DNA from: Pedosphaera sp.
GTDB taxonomy: Bacteria; Verrucomicrobiota; Verrucomicrobiia; Limisphaerales; Pedosphaeraceae
NCBI GenBank assembly: GCA_028293465.1
Contig: JAQGOT010000338.1
Span: 1 to 12,948 of the forward strand
Direction: 5' to 3'
DNA: 12,948 nt
The notes under the pieces are model-generated. The model had not been told where the DNA came from. It saw nothing but the letters and a program-made list of their open reading frames with translations, and ran no database searches. Made by a program: the position numbers and the translations under genes. How positions within the stretch are numbered: the stretch's first letter is position 1; every line of letters starts with the position of its first letter. Below are positions 1 to 7,575 of the stretch, piece after piece.

Positions 1-1099
1 CCGGAGAAGTTTCCGCTCCCGGGTTGCTCTCCTTTTGCTCCTCCGCCAGCGCGCGGCTGCTCCGGAAAGCAATCGTCAGAGCCACCGCCGCCGTCCAGCT
101 CAGCATCACCGCCACCAGCCAGCCTGAGCGACCCACCTCCTTGCCCGATCGCCCGGCCAGCCGGCGGATGCGTTCCAGCAACGGCGCGCCACCGGCGGCG
201 AGCGCGAGTTGCGGCGGGGCCAAGCGCAATTCTTCCAGCGTGGCCAGCGCGCGGGCATACGTGATGCGATCGCCACAGGTGCGGACGGCCAGGTCGTCAC
301 AGCAATGCTCGCGTTCCTCGCGGATGCGACGTGACACCCACCAGACCGCCGGATGGTAGAAGAGCAAAGTCTCCGCCAGACTTTGCAAGAGGTTGATGAA
401 GTAATCGTGGCGACGGATGTGCGCCAGTTCATGCGCCAGCACGGCCTCGAGTTGCGCCGGGGTCAATCCCGCGAGGCAACTTGCCGGCAGCAAAATCACC
501 GGCCGCAACCAACCGATCACCGTCGGCACCTCCACCAGCGCCGATTGGAGCAATCGCACCGGCCGGCTGACGCGCAACCGATTGGCAAGTTCGGCGAGAC
601 GCTCCTGCCACAATCCTTCGAGCGGAATGGCGGCGGTCCGGGTCAGTCGCCGCACCTGCAACCAGCCGATGAGCAGCCTGCCCGAAAGTGTGAAGACGCC
701 CAACGCCCACGCGATCACCAGCCACGACAAGTTGTGATCCAGCCGGTCGGTCAGGCTCAGTTTGTCCGGCAACGGCTTGAATGAAACCACGATTTTCGGT
801 TCAGGTGCCGCGTCGCTGCGCGTGCTCCCCGCCGGGGCGGCGGAGGCAATGAAGTCGGTGGCTGGCAGCGGCGGTTGAATTTGGGATTCACGCGCCAGAT
901 GGCTGAAGGTAATCACCGGCGCGAGCACCATGGCGGCCAAGGCGGCGCAACCGGCCAGGTAACGCTGGTTCGCTGAACCGGAGCGCAGCACGCGCAAACA
1001 GAGCATCAGCCAGACGAGAATCGCCAGGCCTTGCCAAAGAAAGTGCACCAGCGTCCAGCCCAGGCACGGAACCACATTTTGAGTCATCGGCAAGTTCAT
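1..1099 (-). CDS. BlaR1/MecR1-type M56 metallopeptidase, C-terminus beyond the window
   Basis: Membrane-embedded zinc protease of family M56, the sensor partner of BlaI-type repressors; in characterised systems the activated protease leads to loss of the repressor. Reading from the ATG at 1099 gives 366 residues open to the window edge. The N-terminus has the family-like WTLVHFLWQG (residues 15-24) in the first of about four hydrophobic segments (about 12-38, 47-66, 123-146, 325-345). The zinc site HELAH is at 223-227, followed by RRHDY. A second motif, EHCCDD, at 264-269 supplies the probable third ligand. The start overlaps the repressor stop (TGATG), so the two are translationally coupled. 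The sensor portion, if there is one, lies beyond the edge, so the inducing signal cannot be judged. A beta-lactam role is only one possibility, because Verrucomicrobiota carry many such pairs with unknown ligands. Confidence 0.92.
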   Translation of the reverse strand, partial: MNLPMTQNVVPCLGWTLVHFLWQGLAILVWLMLCLRVLRSGSANQRYLAGCAALAAMVLAPVITFSHLARESQIQPPLPATDFIASAAPAGSTRSDAAPEPKIVVSFKPLPDKLSLTDRLDHNLSWLVIAWALGVFTLSGRLLIGWLQVRRLTRTAAIPLEGLWQERLAELANRLRVSRPVRLLQSALVEVPTVIGWLRPVILLPASCLAGLTPAQLEAVLAHELAHIRRHDYFINLLQSLAETLLFYHPAVWWVSRRIREEREHCCDDLAVRTCGDRITYARALATLEELRLAPPQLALAAGGAPLLERIRRLAGRSGKEVGRSGWLVAVMLSWTAAVALTIAFRSSRALAEEQKESNPGAETSP

Positions 1100-1485
1100 C
1101 ACGCCTCCTTTTCCAGTTTGTCCAACAACCGGCGAATCTCCGCCAGTTCCCGGGGTGAAGATTTCTTGGATGCCAAGGCTTGCATCACCAGTTTCTGCGC
1201 CGACCCGCCGAACGCGCGGTCCAGCAGGTGCCCCACCAACTGGCGCTGGACGTGTTGCTCGCTGAGCACCGGTTGGTAAACGTGTGAACGTTCGGATTCA
1301 TCACGCCGGACCAACCCCTTCTCCGTCATGATCTGCAGCATCTTCAAAACGGTGGTGTACCCGGTTTCCTGCACGCGGTTGAACTCCGCGTGGACGGCCC
1401 GGACGGTGGCGGGACCCAGGCGCCAGAGCACACGCAAGATGGCCAGTTCGGTATCGGTCGGCTTCGGTGGCGGGGATTTCTTCAT
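1099..1485 (-). CDS. BlaI/MecI/CopY-family transcriptional repressor
   Basis: Winged-helix DNA-binding repressor of 128 residues, the usual length for BlaI/MecI. The N-terminal PTDTELAILRVLW helix (residues 9-21) and the recognition-helix region GYTTVLKMLQIM (42-53), then KGLVRR, are typical. The C-terminal half is the dimerisation and protease-sensitive region. An in-frame ATG at 1536 would add 17 residues, but it lies in the operator/promoter. The ATG at 1485 gives the family N-terminus and is preferred. No clear Shine-Dalgarno precedes it. The gene heads an operon with the M56 protease (overlapping stop/start) and very likely represses itself through the palindromes just upstream. Confidence 0.92.
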   Translation of the reverse strand: MKKSPPPKPTDTELAILRVLWRLGPATVRAVHAEFNRVQETGYTTVLKMLQIMTEKGLVRRDESERSHVYQPVLSEQHVQRQLVGHLLDRAFGGSAQKLVMQALASKKSSPRELAEIRRLLDKLEKEA

Positions 1486-1508
1486 GCGTTTGGAGTTGTT
1501 GGAAGGCG

Positions 1509-1549
1509 ATACTACGAATTGTTTCGTAGGTGTCAACGAATAGTTTCGT
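1509..1549 (-). promoter_or_regulatory. BlaI-operon promoter with two overlapping palindromic operators
   Basis: On the minus strand a TTGACA -35 (plus 1536-1531) and a TAGTAT -10 (1514-1509) are separated by 16 bp. Two palindromes share the ACGAA-N4-TTCGT core. CTACGAATTGTTTCGTAG (1512-1529, perfect) covers the spacer and the -10. ACGAATAGTTTCGT (1536-1549, perfect) touches the -35. Their centres are 22 bp apart, about two helical turns, so both dimers would lie on the same face. A BlaI dimer bound here should block RNA polymerase. The predicted transcript start falls about 15-20 bp before the ATG at 1485. Confidence 0.75.
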
Positions 1550-1879
1550 ACTTCGATTCACGGCCGCGGATGGGACGGGTTTGCGGATGGGGAGGTGACC
1601 GCCATTTGCCCGCAGAACACGTAGAATGACGCAGAACGATGGGGCGGAAAGGGGAAGCCGGGGAGGTTCCGCCTGGTAAACGAGCGCCTTGGCGATGCCG
1701 CTGTTGAGGTATGTCGTTGGCGGTGGGAACGGGTGGCTGGAAGTCACCCGAACCGGCAGCCAAGATGGCTGCCCCACATGGGAGTCCGGCCCTGGTGTGG
1801 TCAGTTGACAAGGGTGCCAGGGTCACCGAGTTTTTGCGGAGGGCTTTGGCTGAGAATTTCCAACGGGCCTGCGTAGATC
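1550..1879. other. Intergenic region without a credible gene
   Basis: About 330 bp between the divergent BlaI operon and the next plus-strand gene. Open frames here lack signs of real coding. The only structured feature is the 58-bp double-hairpin repeat at 1725-1782. A promoter for the 1880 gene was not identified. Confidence 0.6.
1725..1782. repeat. 58-bp double-hairpin dispersed repeat, copy 1
   Basis: The element begins GGGAACGGG and ends CCCACATGGG. Hairpin 1 (1730-1750) has 9-bp arms, one a G-T pair, around a GGA loop. Hairpin 2 (1755-1773) has perfect 8-bp arms GGCAGCCA/TGGCTGCC around AGA. A second copy of identical length and layout is at 7453-7510. Arm differences between the copies are mostly matched on both sides of the stem. 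Confidence 0.8.
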
Positions 1880-2167
1880 ATGGACGGGAACAAAATTGTA
1901 TATGTGCTTACGTGGATTGACTCGCTCGCGTGGATCGTCTGCTTCTGGTGGATGCACCGGATTTCATCCCGTCAGGATGCCATGCTAAACCAACTCAAGG
2001 ATCAGACCCGTCGCATTGAGCGGCTTTCAAAAGCAGAGCATGATTTGATCAAGGAAGTTCACCCTCAGGTCGGCGAAATCAAGGAAGGGATACAGGAGGT
2101 GGTCGAAGCCGTGCGGGAGCCTCCCGAACCGAATCCGCCGGCGAAACCAAAAGGCAAGGGCGGATAA
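1880..2167 (+). CDS. Small membrane-anchored coiled-coil protein, unknown function
   Basis: A 95-residue protein. Residues 6-25 (tryptophan-rich, around YVLTWIDSLAWIV) form one likely membrane segment. The region from about 28 to 83 is charged and heptad-like (for example QLKDQTRRIERLSKAE), suggesting a coiled coil in the cytoplasm. The end is a short proline/lysine tail (PNPPAKPKGKGG). The composition is that of a real protein. No enzymatic motif is visible and I do not recognise the family. It stands alone between intergenic stretches. The ATG at 1880 is the first in the frame and precedes the hydrophobic segment directly. Confidence 0.65.
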   Translation: MDGNKIVYVLTWIDSLAWIVCFWWMHRISSRQDAMLNQLKDQTRRIERLSKAEHDLIKEVHPQVGEIKEGIQEVVEAVREPPEPNPPAKPKGKGG

Positions 2168-2226
2168 ACTGCAAAGCCGTCACGAACCGGTAATTTCTTC
2201 AGGGACTACAATGGCTTGGGCTGCCG

Positions 2227-2249
2227 CGCTGGAAGCGGAGCACCGCTCC
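2227..2249. repeat. Small hairpin related to the CT-GGA-AG repeats
   Basis: CGCT-GGA-AGCG (2227-2237) repeats the GGA triloop design of the hairpins at 1730, 4402 and 7483. It is followed by overlapping GC-rich arms, AGCGG-AGCA-CCGCT. It lies in the gap between two genes that converge here (1880 and 2297). It may be a relic of the same repeat family, or a weak transcription end; no T tract follows. Confidence 0.4.
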
Positions 2250-2296
2250 CTGTGGCTTGGTTCAAATGCTGTTGGGATCCTCGTGCAGGCAAGCGT

Positions 2297-2524
2297 TCAC
2301 ACCTTTGCGAGGGTCGGCTCGCCGGCCGAGTCGCAAACGACGATCCGGTAATCAATGTCGCTGAAATAGAACAGGACCTGAAAATTCTTTAACTTCAAAC
2401 CTCGTGCCACCGCGCGGGCATGGGCGGTGAAGGACAGGTCCTTCGCTTCCTGGGGGCGATCAGTCCATTGATCCTGGTGGCCGAGGAAAAGCTGGCTCTC
2501 CGCATCTATTATCAGAACTTTCAT
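2297..2524 (-). CDS. Small conserved-looking protein, unknown function
   Basis: A 75-residue soluble protein with a clear alternating pattern: KVLIIDAESQLFLGH, then a charged stretch with WTDRPQEAKDL, a helix AHARAVARGLKL, then KNFQVLFYFSDIDYRIVV. The order beta-alpha-beta-beta suggests a compact alpha+beta fold. It resembles small hypothetical proteins I associate with Verrucomicrobiota, but no function is known to me. It has no signal peptide or membrane segment. It converges with the plus-strand 1880 gene and diverges from the receiver gene at 2722. Confidence 0.6.
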   Translation of the reverse strand: MKVLIIDAESQLFLGHQDQWTDRPQEAKDLSFTAHARAVARGLKLKNFQVLFYFSDIDYRIVVCDSAGEPTLAKV

Positions 2525-2585
2525 ATCTGATTCCGAACATAGCCGGTTCCCTGCGCCGCGTAATCCTCGTAAGGTCTGATTCTGC

Positions 2586-2604
2586 TGTAGGCGGCACTCC
2601 TACA
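2586..2604. repeat. Short inverted repeat TGTAGG-N7-CCTACA
   Basis: Perfect 6-bp arms separated by CGGCACT, in the gap between the divergent genes at 2524 and 2722. It could be an operator or another small repeat relic. Nothing else in the 2525-2721 gap is convincing. Confidence 0.3.
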
Positions 2605-2721
2605 ACGCTCCAGCCCGCGAGGCAAACGGCCGGAAAATTAGCCCTGCGAATGTTCATCTGAACGTTGGCAACTGAAATGCTAGAGTCTAATCCACCTCAG
2701 TAAGCACCTCTGGGAGTTGGT

Positions 2722-3159
2722 ATGGCGGAACTTTTCGAAATATTATTGGTTGAGGATTATGAGCCCGACGTTCAACTGGTGCTCCGGCTTTTCCGTAAAA
2801 ACCGGATCGCGAACAAGTTACACGTGGTTCATGATGGCATTCAGGCGATGGATTTTGTGCTTTGCCGGGGTGCCTTCCGTGAGCGCACTTTCGGCGTTCC
2901 ATCAGTCGTCGTAATAATGGACATTCGCCTGCCGAAAGTGGACGGCTGGGAGGTACTACGCCAGATGAGGCTGGATCCGCGGACCAGAGGCATCAGTGTG
3001 GTGGTCATCTCCGGTTCGCTGTTCCCCGAGGAGTTGGAAAAGTCCCGGCGTCTGGGAGCGAATGCCACCCTTTCGAAACCGATCCGACTTGAGAGCCTGC
3101 GGGACGCCCTTGCCCGATCCGGATTTACGTTAACCACCTTGCAAGAAAAGCAGACCTAA
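2722..3159 (+). CDS. Stand-alone response-regulator receiver protein (CheY/Rcp1-like)
   Basis: 145 residues forming a single REC domain with no output domain. The acidic pair E11-D12 lies in ILLVEDYEPD. The phosphoacceptor is D67 in VVVIMDIRLPKVDGWEVL, the conserved hydroxyl is S97 in VVVISGS, and the lysine is K119 in LSKPI. The VEDYEPD start, the insert around residues 47-59 and the DIRLPKVDGWEVL motif are typical of the Rcp1-like branch, which often takes phosphate from hybrid or phytochrome-type kinases. No kinase is in the window, so this is an orphan regulator acting by protein-protein contact. A GGGAG at 2712-2716 sits 5 nt before the ATG and supports the start. Confidence 0.93.
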   Translation: MAELFEILLVEDYEPDVQLVLRLFRKNRIANKLHVVHDGIQAMDFVLCRGAFRERTFGVPSVVVIMDIRLPKVDGWEVLRQMRLDPRTRGISVVVISGSLFPEELEKSRRLGANATLSKPIRLESLRDALARSGFTLTTLQEKQT

Positions 3160-3344
3160 ACCGGCCGACCGTTCCAGTTGAGCCTGCGAGGAGGGTCTAT
3201 CTCAGGTTTGAGCCACCGCCAAATAAAACCGCGTTGGGGCGCAACCCGCGCTCCGCCATCTCGCATGCAGGATGGGACTCCGTAACTAAAAGGCTCGTGG
3301 GAACCCCTTCATTTTGAGGGATTGCCCACCTCCCCCAGCCTGGA

Positions 3345-4214
3345 TCACGCGATGGCCGCCAAAACCCCACGCATATAAGCGATCGATTCGACGACGCCGG
3401 TCATGGGGGCCTCGCCATTGGCCTCGTATTCCAGGCCGATATGGCCGGAGAATTTCTGTTTGGCCAGAGTCTTAAGCACCGCGACGATATCAATCACACC
3501 CTTGCCAACTTCCGTGGCCGCGCCCTTCGCCGTGGCCGTCGTCACGTCTTTCATGTGGAAATCGTAAAGGCGCTCCACGCATTGTTCGATGACCACCACC
3601 GGGTCTTCGCCGATGCGCACCGTATGACCCACGTCCATGCAAATGCCCAGCCGCGCATCACGATTTTTCACCAACTTCAAGACGTCGAGCGGTGACGGAT
3701 ACTTTTTATCGGTCGGGCCGTGATTATGGATGGCAATACGAAGATCATACTCCTTGGCCAGCTTCTCCACCGTATCCAAGGCTTCCGGGTCCGGGCTGCA
3801 AACAATCGTGGGCATGCCGGCATCCTTGGCGTATTCGAATATCGCGCGAGCTTTATCTGGCTCGTTCTTGATGTAAATCACTCCTCCGCCCATCAGCGTC
3901 AAACCGGCCGTCTCGATTTTCTTCCGCGCTTCCTGCCGCTCCGCCGGGGAACTTTTAAGGGACAGGTGCACATCTTTCAAATTGATATACTTCAGCCCCA
4001 CCTGCTTGGTCATCGCGATCGCCTCATCCAGCGTGAACTTGCGCAAGGTATAAGAGGCCATGCCGAACTTCAGCCCGTCAAACGGATCCCGCTCCGCCTT
4101 GGTGGCCGCTCCGAAGGTTTTGGCGGGCAGTGCGGCGACGGCGGCCAGGGCGGTTGAACCCAGCAGCCCGGTTTGCAGAAAGCGGCGGCGATTGAACGGT
4201 CCGATGTGTTTCAT
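3345..4214 (-). CDS. Tat-exported sugar phosphate isomerase/epimerase-like TIM-barrel protein
   Basis: 289 residues. The N-terminus is a twin-arginine signal (NRRRFLQTG at 8-16, then a hydrophobic stretch to about 29), with cleavage likely near residues 35-37. The rest is an AP-endonuclease-2-type TIM barrel (PF01261), shared by hydroxypyruvate isomerases, xylose-isomerase-like enzymes and inosose dehydratases. Likely metal or substrate positions are HNHG (163-166), MDVGH (193-197), FHMKD (219-223) and GLEYE (260-264). Substrate is unknown; a periplasmic role on a carbohydrate is inferred. Verrucomicrobia and Planctomycetes carry many exported paralogues of this kind. The gene is downstream of the prepilin-like gene on the same strand but is separated from it by a fold-back repeat, so co-transcription is doubtful. 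Confidence 0.9.
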   Translation of the reverse strand: MKHIGPFNRRRFLQTGLLGSTALAAVAALPAKTFGAATKAERDPFDGLKFGMASYTLRKFTLDEAIAMTKQVGLKYINLKDVHLSLKSSPAERQEARKKIETAGLTLMGGGVIYIKNEPDKARAIFEYAKDAGMPTIVCSPDPEALDTVEKLAKEYDLRIAIHNHGPTDKKYPSPLDVLKLVKNRDARLGICMDVGHTVRIGEDPVVVIEQCVERLYDFHMKDVTTATAKGAATEVGKGVIDIVAVLKTLAKQKFSGHIGLEYEANGEAPMTGVVESIAYMRGVLAAIA

Positions 4215-4286
4215 AATTATATGTCGGGTAAAAAGAGTTGGCTCATTTCAACTCTGCCGGCCGTTTTTCGCAAGCAGAATACTGCC

Positions 4287-4454
4287 CGGCGTAATGCCGG
4301 GGGCGCATCCGCGCACTGCCTCCGAGCCGTCGGAACACCGGCTTGCCGGCGGCTTGGATGGCTCGAGTTCGCAGGTCATCGGTGGGTTTGCCACGCGTTA
4401 AGCCGACTGGAAGTCGGCGCTCCGGGGCAGTGCGCGGATGCGGCGTAATGCCGG
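4287..4454. repeat. Fold-back repeat element with 14-bp flanking direct repeats
   Basis: Perfect direct repeats CGGCGTAATGCCGG lie at 4287-4300 and 4441-4454. Just inside, GCATCCGCGCACTGCC (4305-4320) is perfectly inverted at 4426-4441; the match extends to 23 bp with 2 mismatches. The right inverted arm shares its last base with the right direct repeat. The interior carries a perfect hairpin GCCGACT-GGA-AGTCGGC (4402-4418). No coding frame is convincing. The layout is MITE-like, but the direct repeats are themselves near-palindromic, so they may not be a target duplication. Confidence 0.7.
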
Positions 4455-4486
4455 CGGGTGAAGCAGCCCCCGCCCACAAAGCCAGA

Positions 4487-5272
4487 TCAGAACACGGGAA
4501 TCTTGTAGTAAAAAAACCAACCCTCGCCGGTGAGTCCCACGTCAATATCCTGCGACTTGTACCAACTCACCCGGCCATCCTCGAACAGAAAATTGCCGCC
4601 GGAGGGCTCGCCCCCGCGCTTGATGTGGTTTGCGTACGGGGTATTGGCGCTGAACCAACTGCTCCCCAGGGCCTGTTTCATGTCCATGGCCACCGGCGCG
4701 TTCCGAAAGTCACCGCCCACTTTCTTCCTCTCCACCCAGCCTTTAAGGCCGCCAACGTCGTAGTCAAAACCCCGACCCGCGTTCATCAGCATCGCCGGGT
4801 CCCGGTAAGGCAGATAAAAGTAGCCAACCAGGTGCTGCAACCCGAAATCCGGCGTGTCCCCCAACTCCACCGTCCGGTGCCATTTCTGGGTCGGGCAGAA
4901 GAGCACGCTGGATTTATCCCTTTCCACGGTGGGCTTGGTCAGCGGAACGAGGTAACTGGCCATGAAGCTTTGCACGTTGGTGCCGCACCAACTGGCATGC
5001 GCGCCGTCGCGATTGTCCGGAAAAAAATCTTGATTGTCGCCCGCATAGGCACCGAGCGCCACTCCCCATTGCCTTAGGTTGCTCATGCACAGGGTGCGAT
5101 CCGCCCGCGCCTTGGCGCTGCTCAGCACCGGCAGCAACAACGCCGCGAGAATGGCAATGATGGCAATGACGACGAGCAATTCGATCAACGTGAATCCGCG
5201 CCGGGAATCAGTCTCCGCGTTTTCCCCGCGATGATCTGCCGAATTCGCTCCTTTCAAACTCCCCATATCCAT
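4487..5272 (-). CDS. Prepilin-type N-terminal cleavage/methylation protein (type II pseudopilin-like)
   Basis: 261 residues. A charged leader ends in RRG, followed by FTLIELLVVIAIIAILAALL, the class III prepilin signature. Cleavage is expected after G26, with F27 as the new N-terminus and E31 as the conserved Glu+5. The next segment, SSAKARADRTLCMSNLRQWG, is typical of the large verrucomicrobial/planctomycete family. The C-terminal part carries GGNFLFEDGRVSW, that family's GGN-LF-DG motif. Its role outside the cell is unknown; such proteins are exported through a type II/IV pilus-like machine. A second in-frame ATG at 5266 lies 6 nt after AAGGG (minus 5277-5273) and may be the true start. The gene is 76 bp downstream of the propeller gene on the same strand, so the two may be co-transcribed. 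Confidence 0.9.
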   Translation of the reverse strand: MDMGSLKGANSADHRGENAETDSRRGFTLIELLVVIAIIAILAALLLPVLSSAKARADRTLCMSNLRQWGVALGAYAGDNQDFFPDNRDGAHASWCGTNVQSFMASYLVPLTKPTVERDKSSVLFCPTQKWHRTVELGDTPDFGLQHLVGYFYLPYRDPAMLMNAGRGFDYDVGGLKGWVERKKVGGDFRNAPVAMDMKQALGSSWFSANTPYANHIKRGGEPSGGNFLFEDGRVSWYKSQDIDVGLTGEGWFFYYKIPVF

Positions 5273-5348
5273 CCCTTTTACGAACCAATCCGCCTTATAA
5301 TCAAGATTAAAGCTTCCACACTACAGCGGAAAAGCCCGCGCCAATGCC

Positions 5349-7196
5349 TCAGTTCCCGTAGAACGTTCCCGCGGAACTTACCGGCATCCACAAACCGCCG
5401 CCGATGTATTGCAGCTCGACTGCGGAATATTGGATGCCGGTCAGGTAACCCCCAACCGAAGTGCTGGCGGCTGAATTATAAAGCAAGCCGTTGAATTCCG
5501 CCGCCAGCAGCCTCGTCCCGTTGCCCGAATAGGCCACACACCGCCAAGGATGCGAATTACTGGTCAGGTCGAAGCGCGCCGTCCAGGTCTGCCCCGCGTC
5601 GTACGAACTGTAAATCTTGTCGCCGTTGGCAACCGCGACCATGTTTTTGCCATCCGCCGAGCAGGCCACACCGGACCAGGGGCGGGTGGCGCTATCGCGC
5701 CGAGTCCAATTCGCTCCCGAGTCGCCGGAGGTGTAAATCCAGTCATTATTGGCCACCGCGACCAGCTTGACTCCATCGCCCGAGGAAGCGACGTAGATCC
5801 AAGGGCGGTTGCTGTCGCGATTTGTCCATGTCACCCCGGAATCGGCGGAGGTATAAATTTTATCATTATTGGCCACCGCCACCAGCTTCACGCCATCCAC
5901 GGAGGAGGCAATGGAAACCCATGGCAACGAGCTCGCGCGCTGCGTCCAATTTGTGCCCGCATCGACGGAGGTGTAAATGAAGCCGTTATTCACCACCGCC
6001 GCGAGTTTCGTCCCGTCCGCCGAGGAGGCGATGGAATACCAGGCGAGGCTGCCCGCGCGCGCCGTCCAGTTCGCGCCCGAATCGACCGAGGTGTAGACCA
6101 GACCGCTGCTCACCGCGGCGGCCAACCGCGTTCCGTCGGCCGAAGAAGCGACGGAATGCCAGGCTTGCGAGGTGGCGCGTTGCGTCCAGGTCGCTCCCGA
6201 ATCGACCGAGGTATAAATAAAGCCGCTGCTGACTGCCGCAACCATTTTGGCGCCATCCGCGGAGGAGGCGACCGCCTGCCAGGCCAGGTTGCCGAGGGCG
6301 TGGTTCGTCGTCCAAAAGTTTCCGGCTGGAAGGCCAAGATTTCCGGTGAGGATGGACTGGCCGGCGTTCTGCGAAAGTTTCCAACCGCCCGCGCCCGCGC
6401 CGGAAATCCGCATCATCGTCCCGAGCCCCGGACTGGCGGGCAGGATCACGGTCACCTGCGAGTTGTTGGTCGTTAAGTAGGAAGTGTTGGCCAAGGCCTG
6501 TTGTGACAAGGTCTGCACGACCTGCCAGATGGGATTGGCGGGCAGGATGCCGACGACGTTGGTGATGTTCACATTGGTCAGGCCGGCCCCATTGCCATTG
6601 ATGGTGCCGCCAGCCGTTCCGGAGAAGGTGCCGGAGGAGTTGCCGCTAAACGTGCCGATGGACGCACCGCTGAAGGTGCCGCTCAACGTGCCGCTGAAGG
6701 TTCCCGTCGCGGTGACTGGACCGGTGAACACGGAATTTCCATTGAGCCGCGGAATATTGGCGGTGAGTTGGTTGTCGGTGATGGATCCGGGATAACTCGA
6801 AGCCACGGCAGCGCGGTATGCATAGGGAACTGAGGTCACGGGTTGCAGCGGGCTGAGAATGTCATAGGCCGCGGAACTGCCATTCGTGCGCACCCCAATT
6901 TCCAGGAACCGTGGAGTGCCATTCAGAGAGAGCCCGCCGAAGTCCAGCGTCGTGGTGAAGAGGCCGTTGCTCACCGTTACGGGGGCGTTGGTAAGGGTCG
7001 CTCCCACCTGGTTAGTTGTCGCGTCGCGCAATTTGAACTGGAGGTCGAAATTCCCATTGGCGGGCTGGCCGCTGCCTCCCAACAAACGGCCCTGATAGCT
7101 GAACGCACTCGTTTGCGCGTGTCCGGTGGTGGTGCAGGCGAAAAAACTGCCGAAGGCGGCGATTATCAAGATAACCGAGGCACAATAACGATTCAT
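5349..7196 (-). CDS. Secreted Asp-box (BNR-like) seven-bladed beta-propeller protein
   Basis: 615 residues in four parts. (1) A signal peptide of about 28 residues ending near GHAQT. (2) An N-terminal beta domain beginning SAFSYQGRLL (about 30-140), which I associate with verrucomicrobial surface proteins. (3) A glycine/serine/threonine linker (about 163-199) with four GTFSG units. (4) Seven units of 40-44 residues (302-585), each built as W-x3-A-S-S-x-DG ... IYTS-x-D-x-G-x-x-W-T. Six units keep the Asp-box (for example SVDSGATWT). The seventh is degenerate, as in a closing blade. The C-terminus (GGGLWMPVSSAGTFYGN) shows no obvious anchor. Asp-box propellers occur in sialidases and in non-catalytic surface or binding proteins. 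No catalytic signature was seen, so binding or adhesion is an inference. Confidence 0.85.
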   Translation of the reverse strand: MNRYCASVILIIAAFGSFFACTTTGHAQTSAFSYQGRLLGGSGQPANGNFDLQFKLRDATTNQVGATLTNAPVTVSNGLFTTTLDFGGLSLNGTPRFLEIGVRTNGSSAAYDILSPLQPVTSVPYAYRAAVASSYPGSITDNQLTANIPRLNGNSVFTGPVTATGTFSGTLSGTFSGASIGTFSGNSSGTFSGTAGGTINGNGAGLTNVNITNVVGILPANPIWQVVQTLSQQALANTSYLTTNNSQVTVILPASPGLGTMMRISGAGAGGWKLSQNAGQSILTGNLGLPAGNFWTTNHALGNLAWQAVASSADGAKMVAAVSSGFIYTSVDSGATWTQRATSQAWHSVASSADGTRLAAAVSSGLVYTSVDSGANWTARAGSLAWYSIASSADGTKLAAVVNNGFIYTSVDAGTNWTQRASSLPWVSIASSVDGVKLVAVANNDKIYTSADSGVTWTNRDSNRPWIYVASSGDGVKLVAVANNDWIYTSGDSGANWTRRDSATRPWSGVACSADGKNMVAVANGDKIYSSYDAGQTWTARFDLTSNSHPWRCVAYSGNGTRLLAAEFNGLLYNSAASTSVGGYLTGIQYSAVELQYIGGGLWMPVSSAGTFYGN

Positions 7197-7575
7197 AGCA
7201 TCTTTGGCCGACTATTTATCTGCCTAAAACTTCTGTTGCCAGAAATCCCGGCTCGGTTTCGGAACCAGGAAAAATGGCAAGCTCAAGCATCAGACCAAAT
7301 CGGCAGGTTTTTGCTAGGAAATAGTTGGAGAAATTGGTGGAGGGAAGGAGTAAACCAGCGTTTGGACAACCCGGTTTCAAGCTGGCGGGTCAGACATCCT
7401 TGTTTGACGGTGCGCGGTGCATCTTGCCCCGCGTTCGGGTTGGTGGGGGGATGGGAACGGGCGGCAGGATGCCGCCCGAACCGTCAGGCTGGAAGCCTGA
7501 CCCACATAGGAGGCGTGCCCCCGGACGACACCGACTTCGAGCGGTAGCGCTTTGCCGGAGCGGGCCGAGGGTTTT
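7197..7575. other. Intergenic region without a credible gene
   Basis: About 380 bp upstream of the propeller gene. It holds the second double-hairpin repeat (7453-7510). Plus-strand frames that cross it are antisense shadows of neighbouring genes. No strong promoter was recognised. Confidence 0.6.
7453..7510. repeat. 58-bp double-hairpin dispersed repeat, copy 2
   Basis: Same length and order as copy 1 (1725-1782). Hairpin 1 (7458-7478) is CGGGCGGCA-GGA-TGCCGCCCG with perfect 9-bp arms. Hairpin 2 (7483-7501) is GTCAGGCT-GGA-AGCCTGAC with perfect 8-bp arms. The flanks GGGAAC, GAACCG and CCCACAT are shared exactly. It could act as a bidirectional terminator, an mRNA-stability element or a mobile REP-like unit. 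Confidence 0.8.

Noticed and set aside
1486..1536. 17-residue longer BlaI start
   Set aside because: The ATG would lie inside the operator/promoter. The shorter form has the normal family length.
4216..4221. Perfect TATAAT on the minus strand one base before the isomerase ATG
   Set aside because: No -35 box at a suitable distance, and it would imply a leaderless or truncated transcript. Treated as chance.
4343..5077. Plus-strand frame of 244 codons
   Set aside because: Antisense to the prepilin-like gene, whose N-terminal signature is unmistakable. It also begins inside the fold-back repeat.
5550..6476. Plus-strand frame of 308 codons rich in Arg/Gly
   Set aside because: It is antisense to the propeller gene, and its internal periodicity is just the blade repeat read in another frame.
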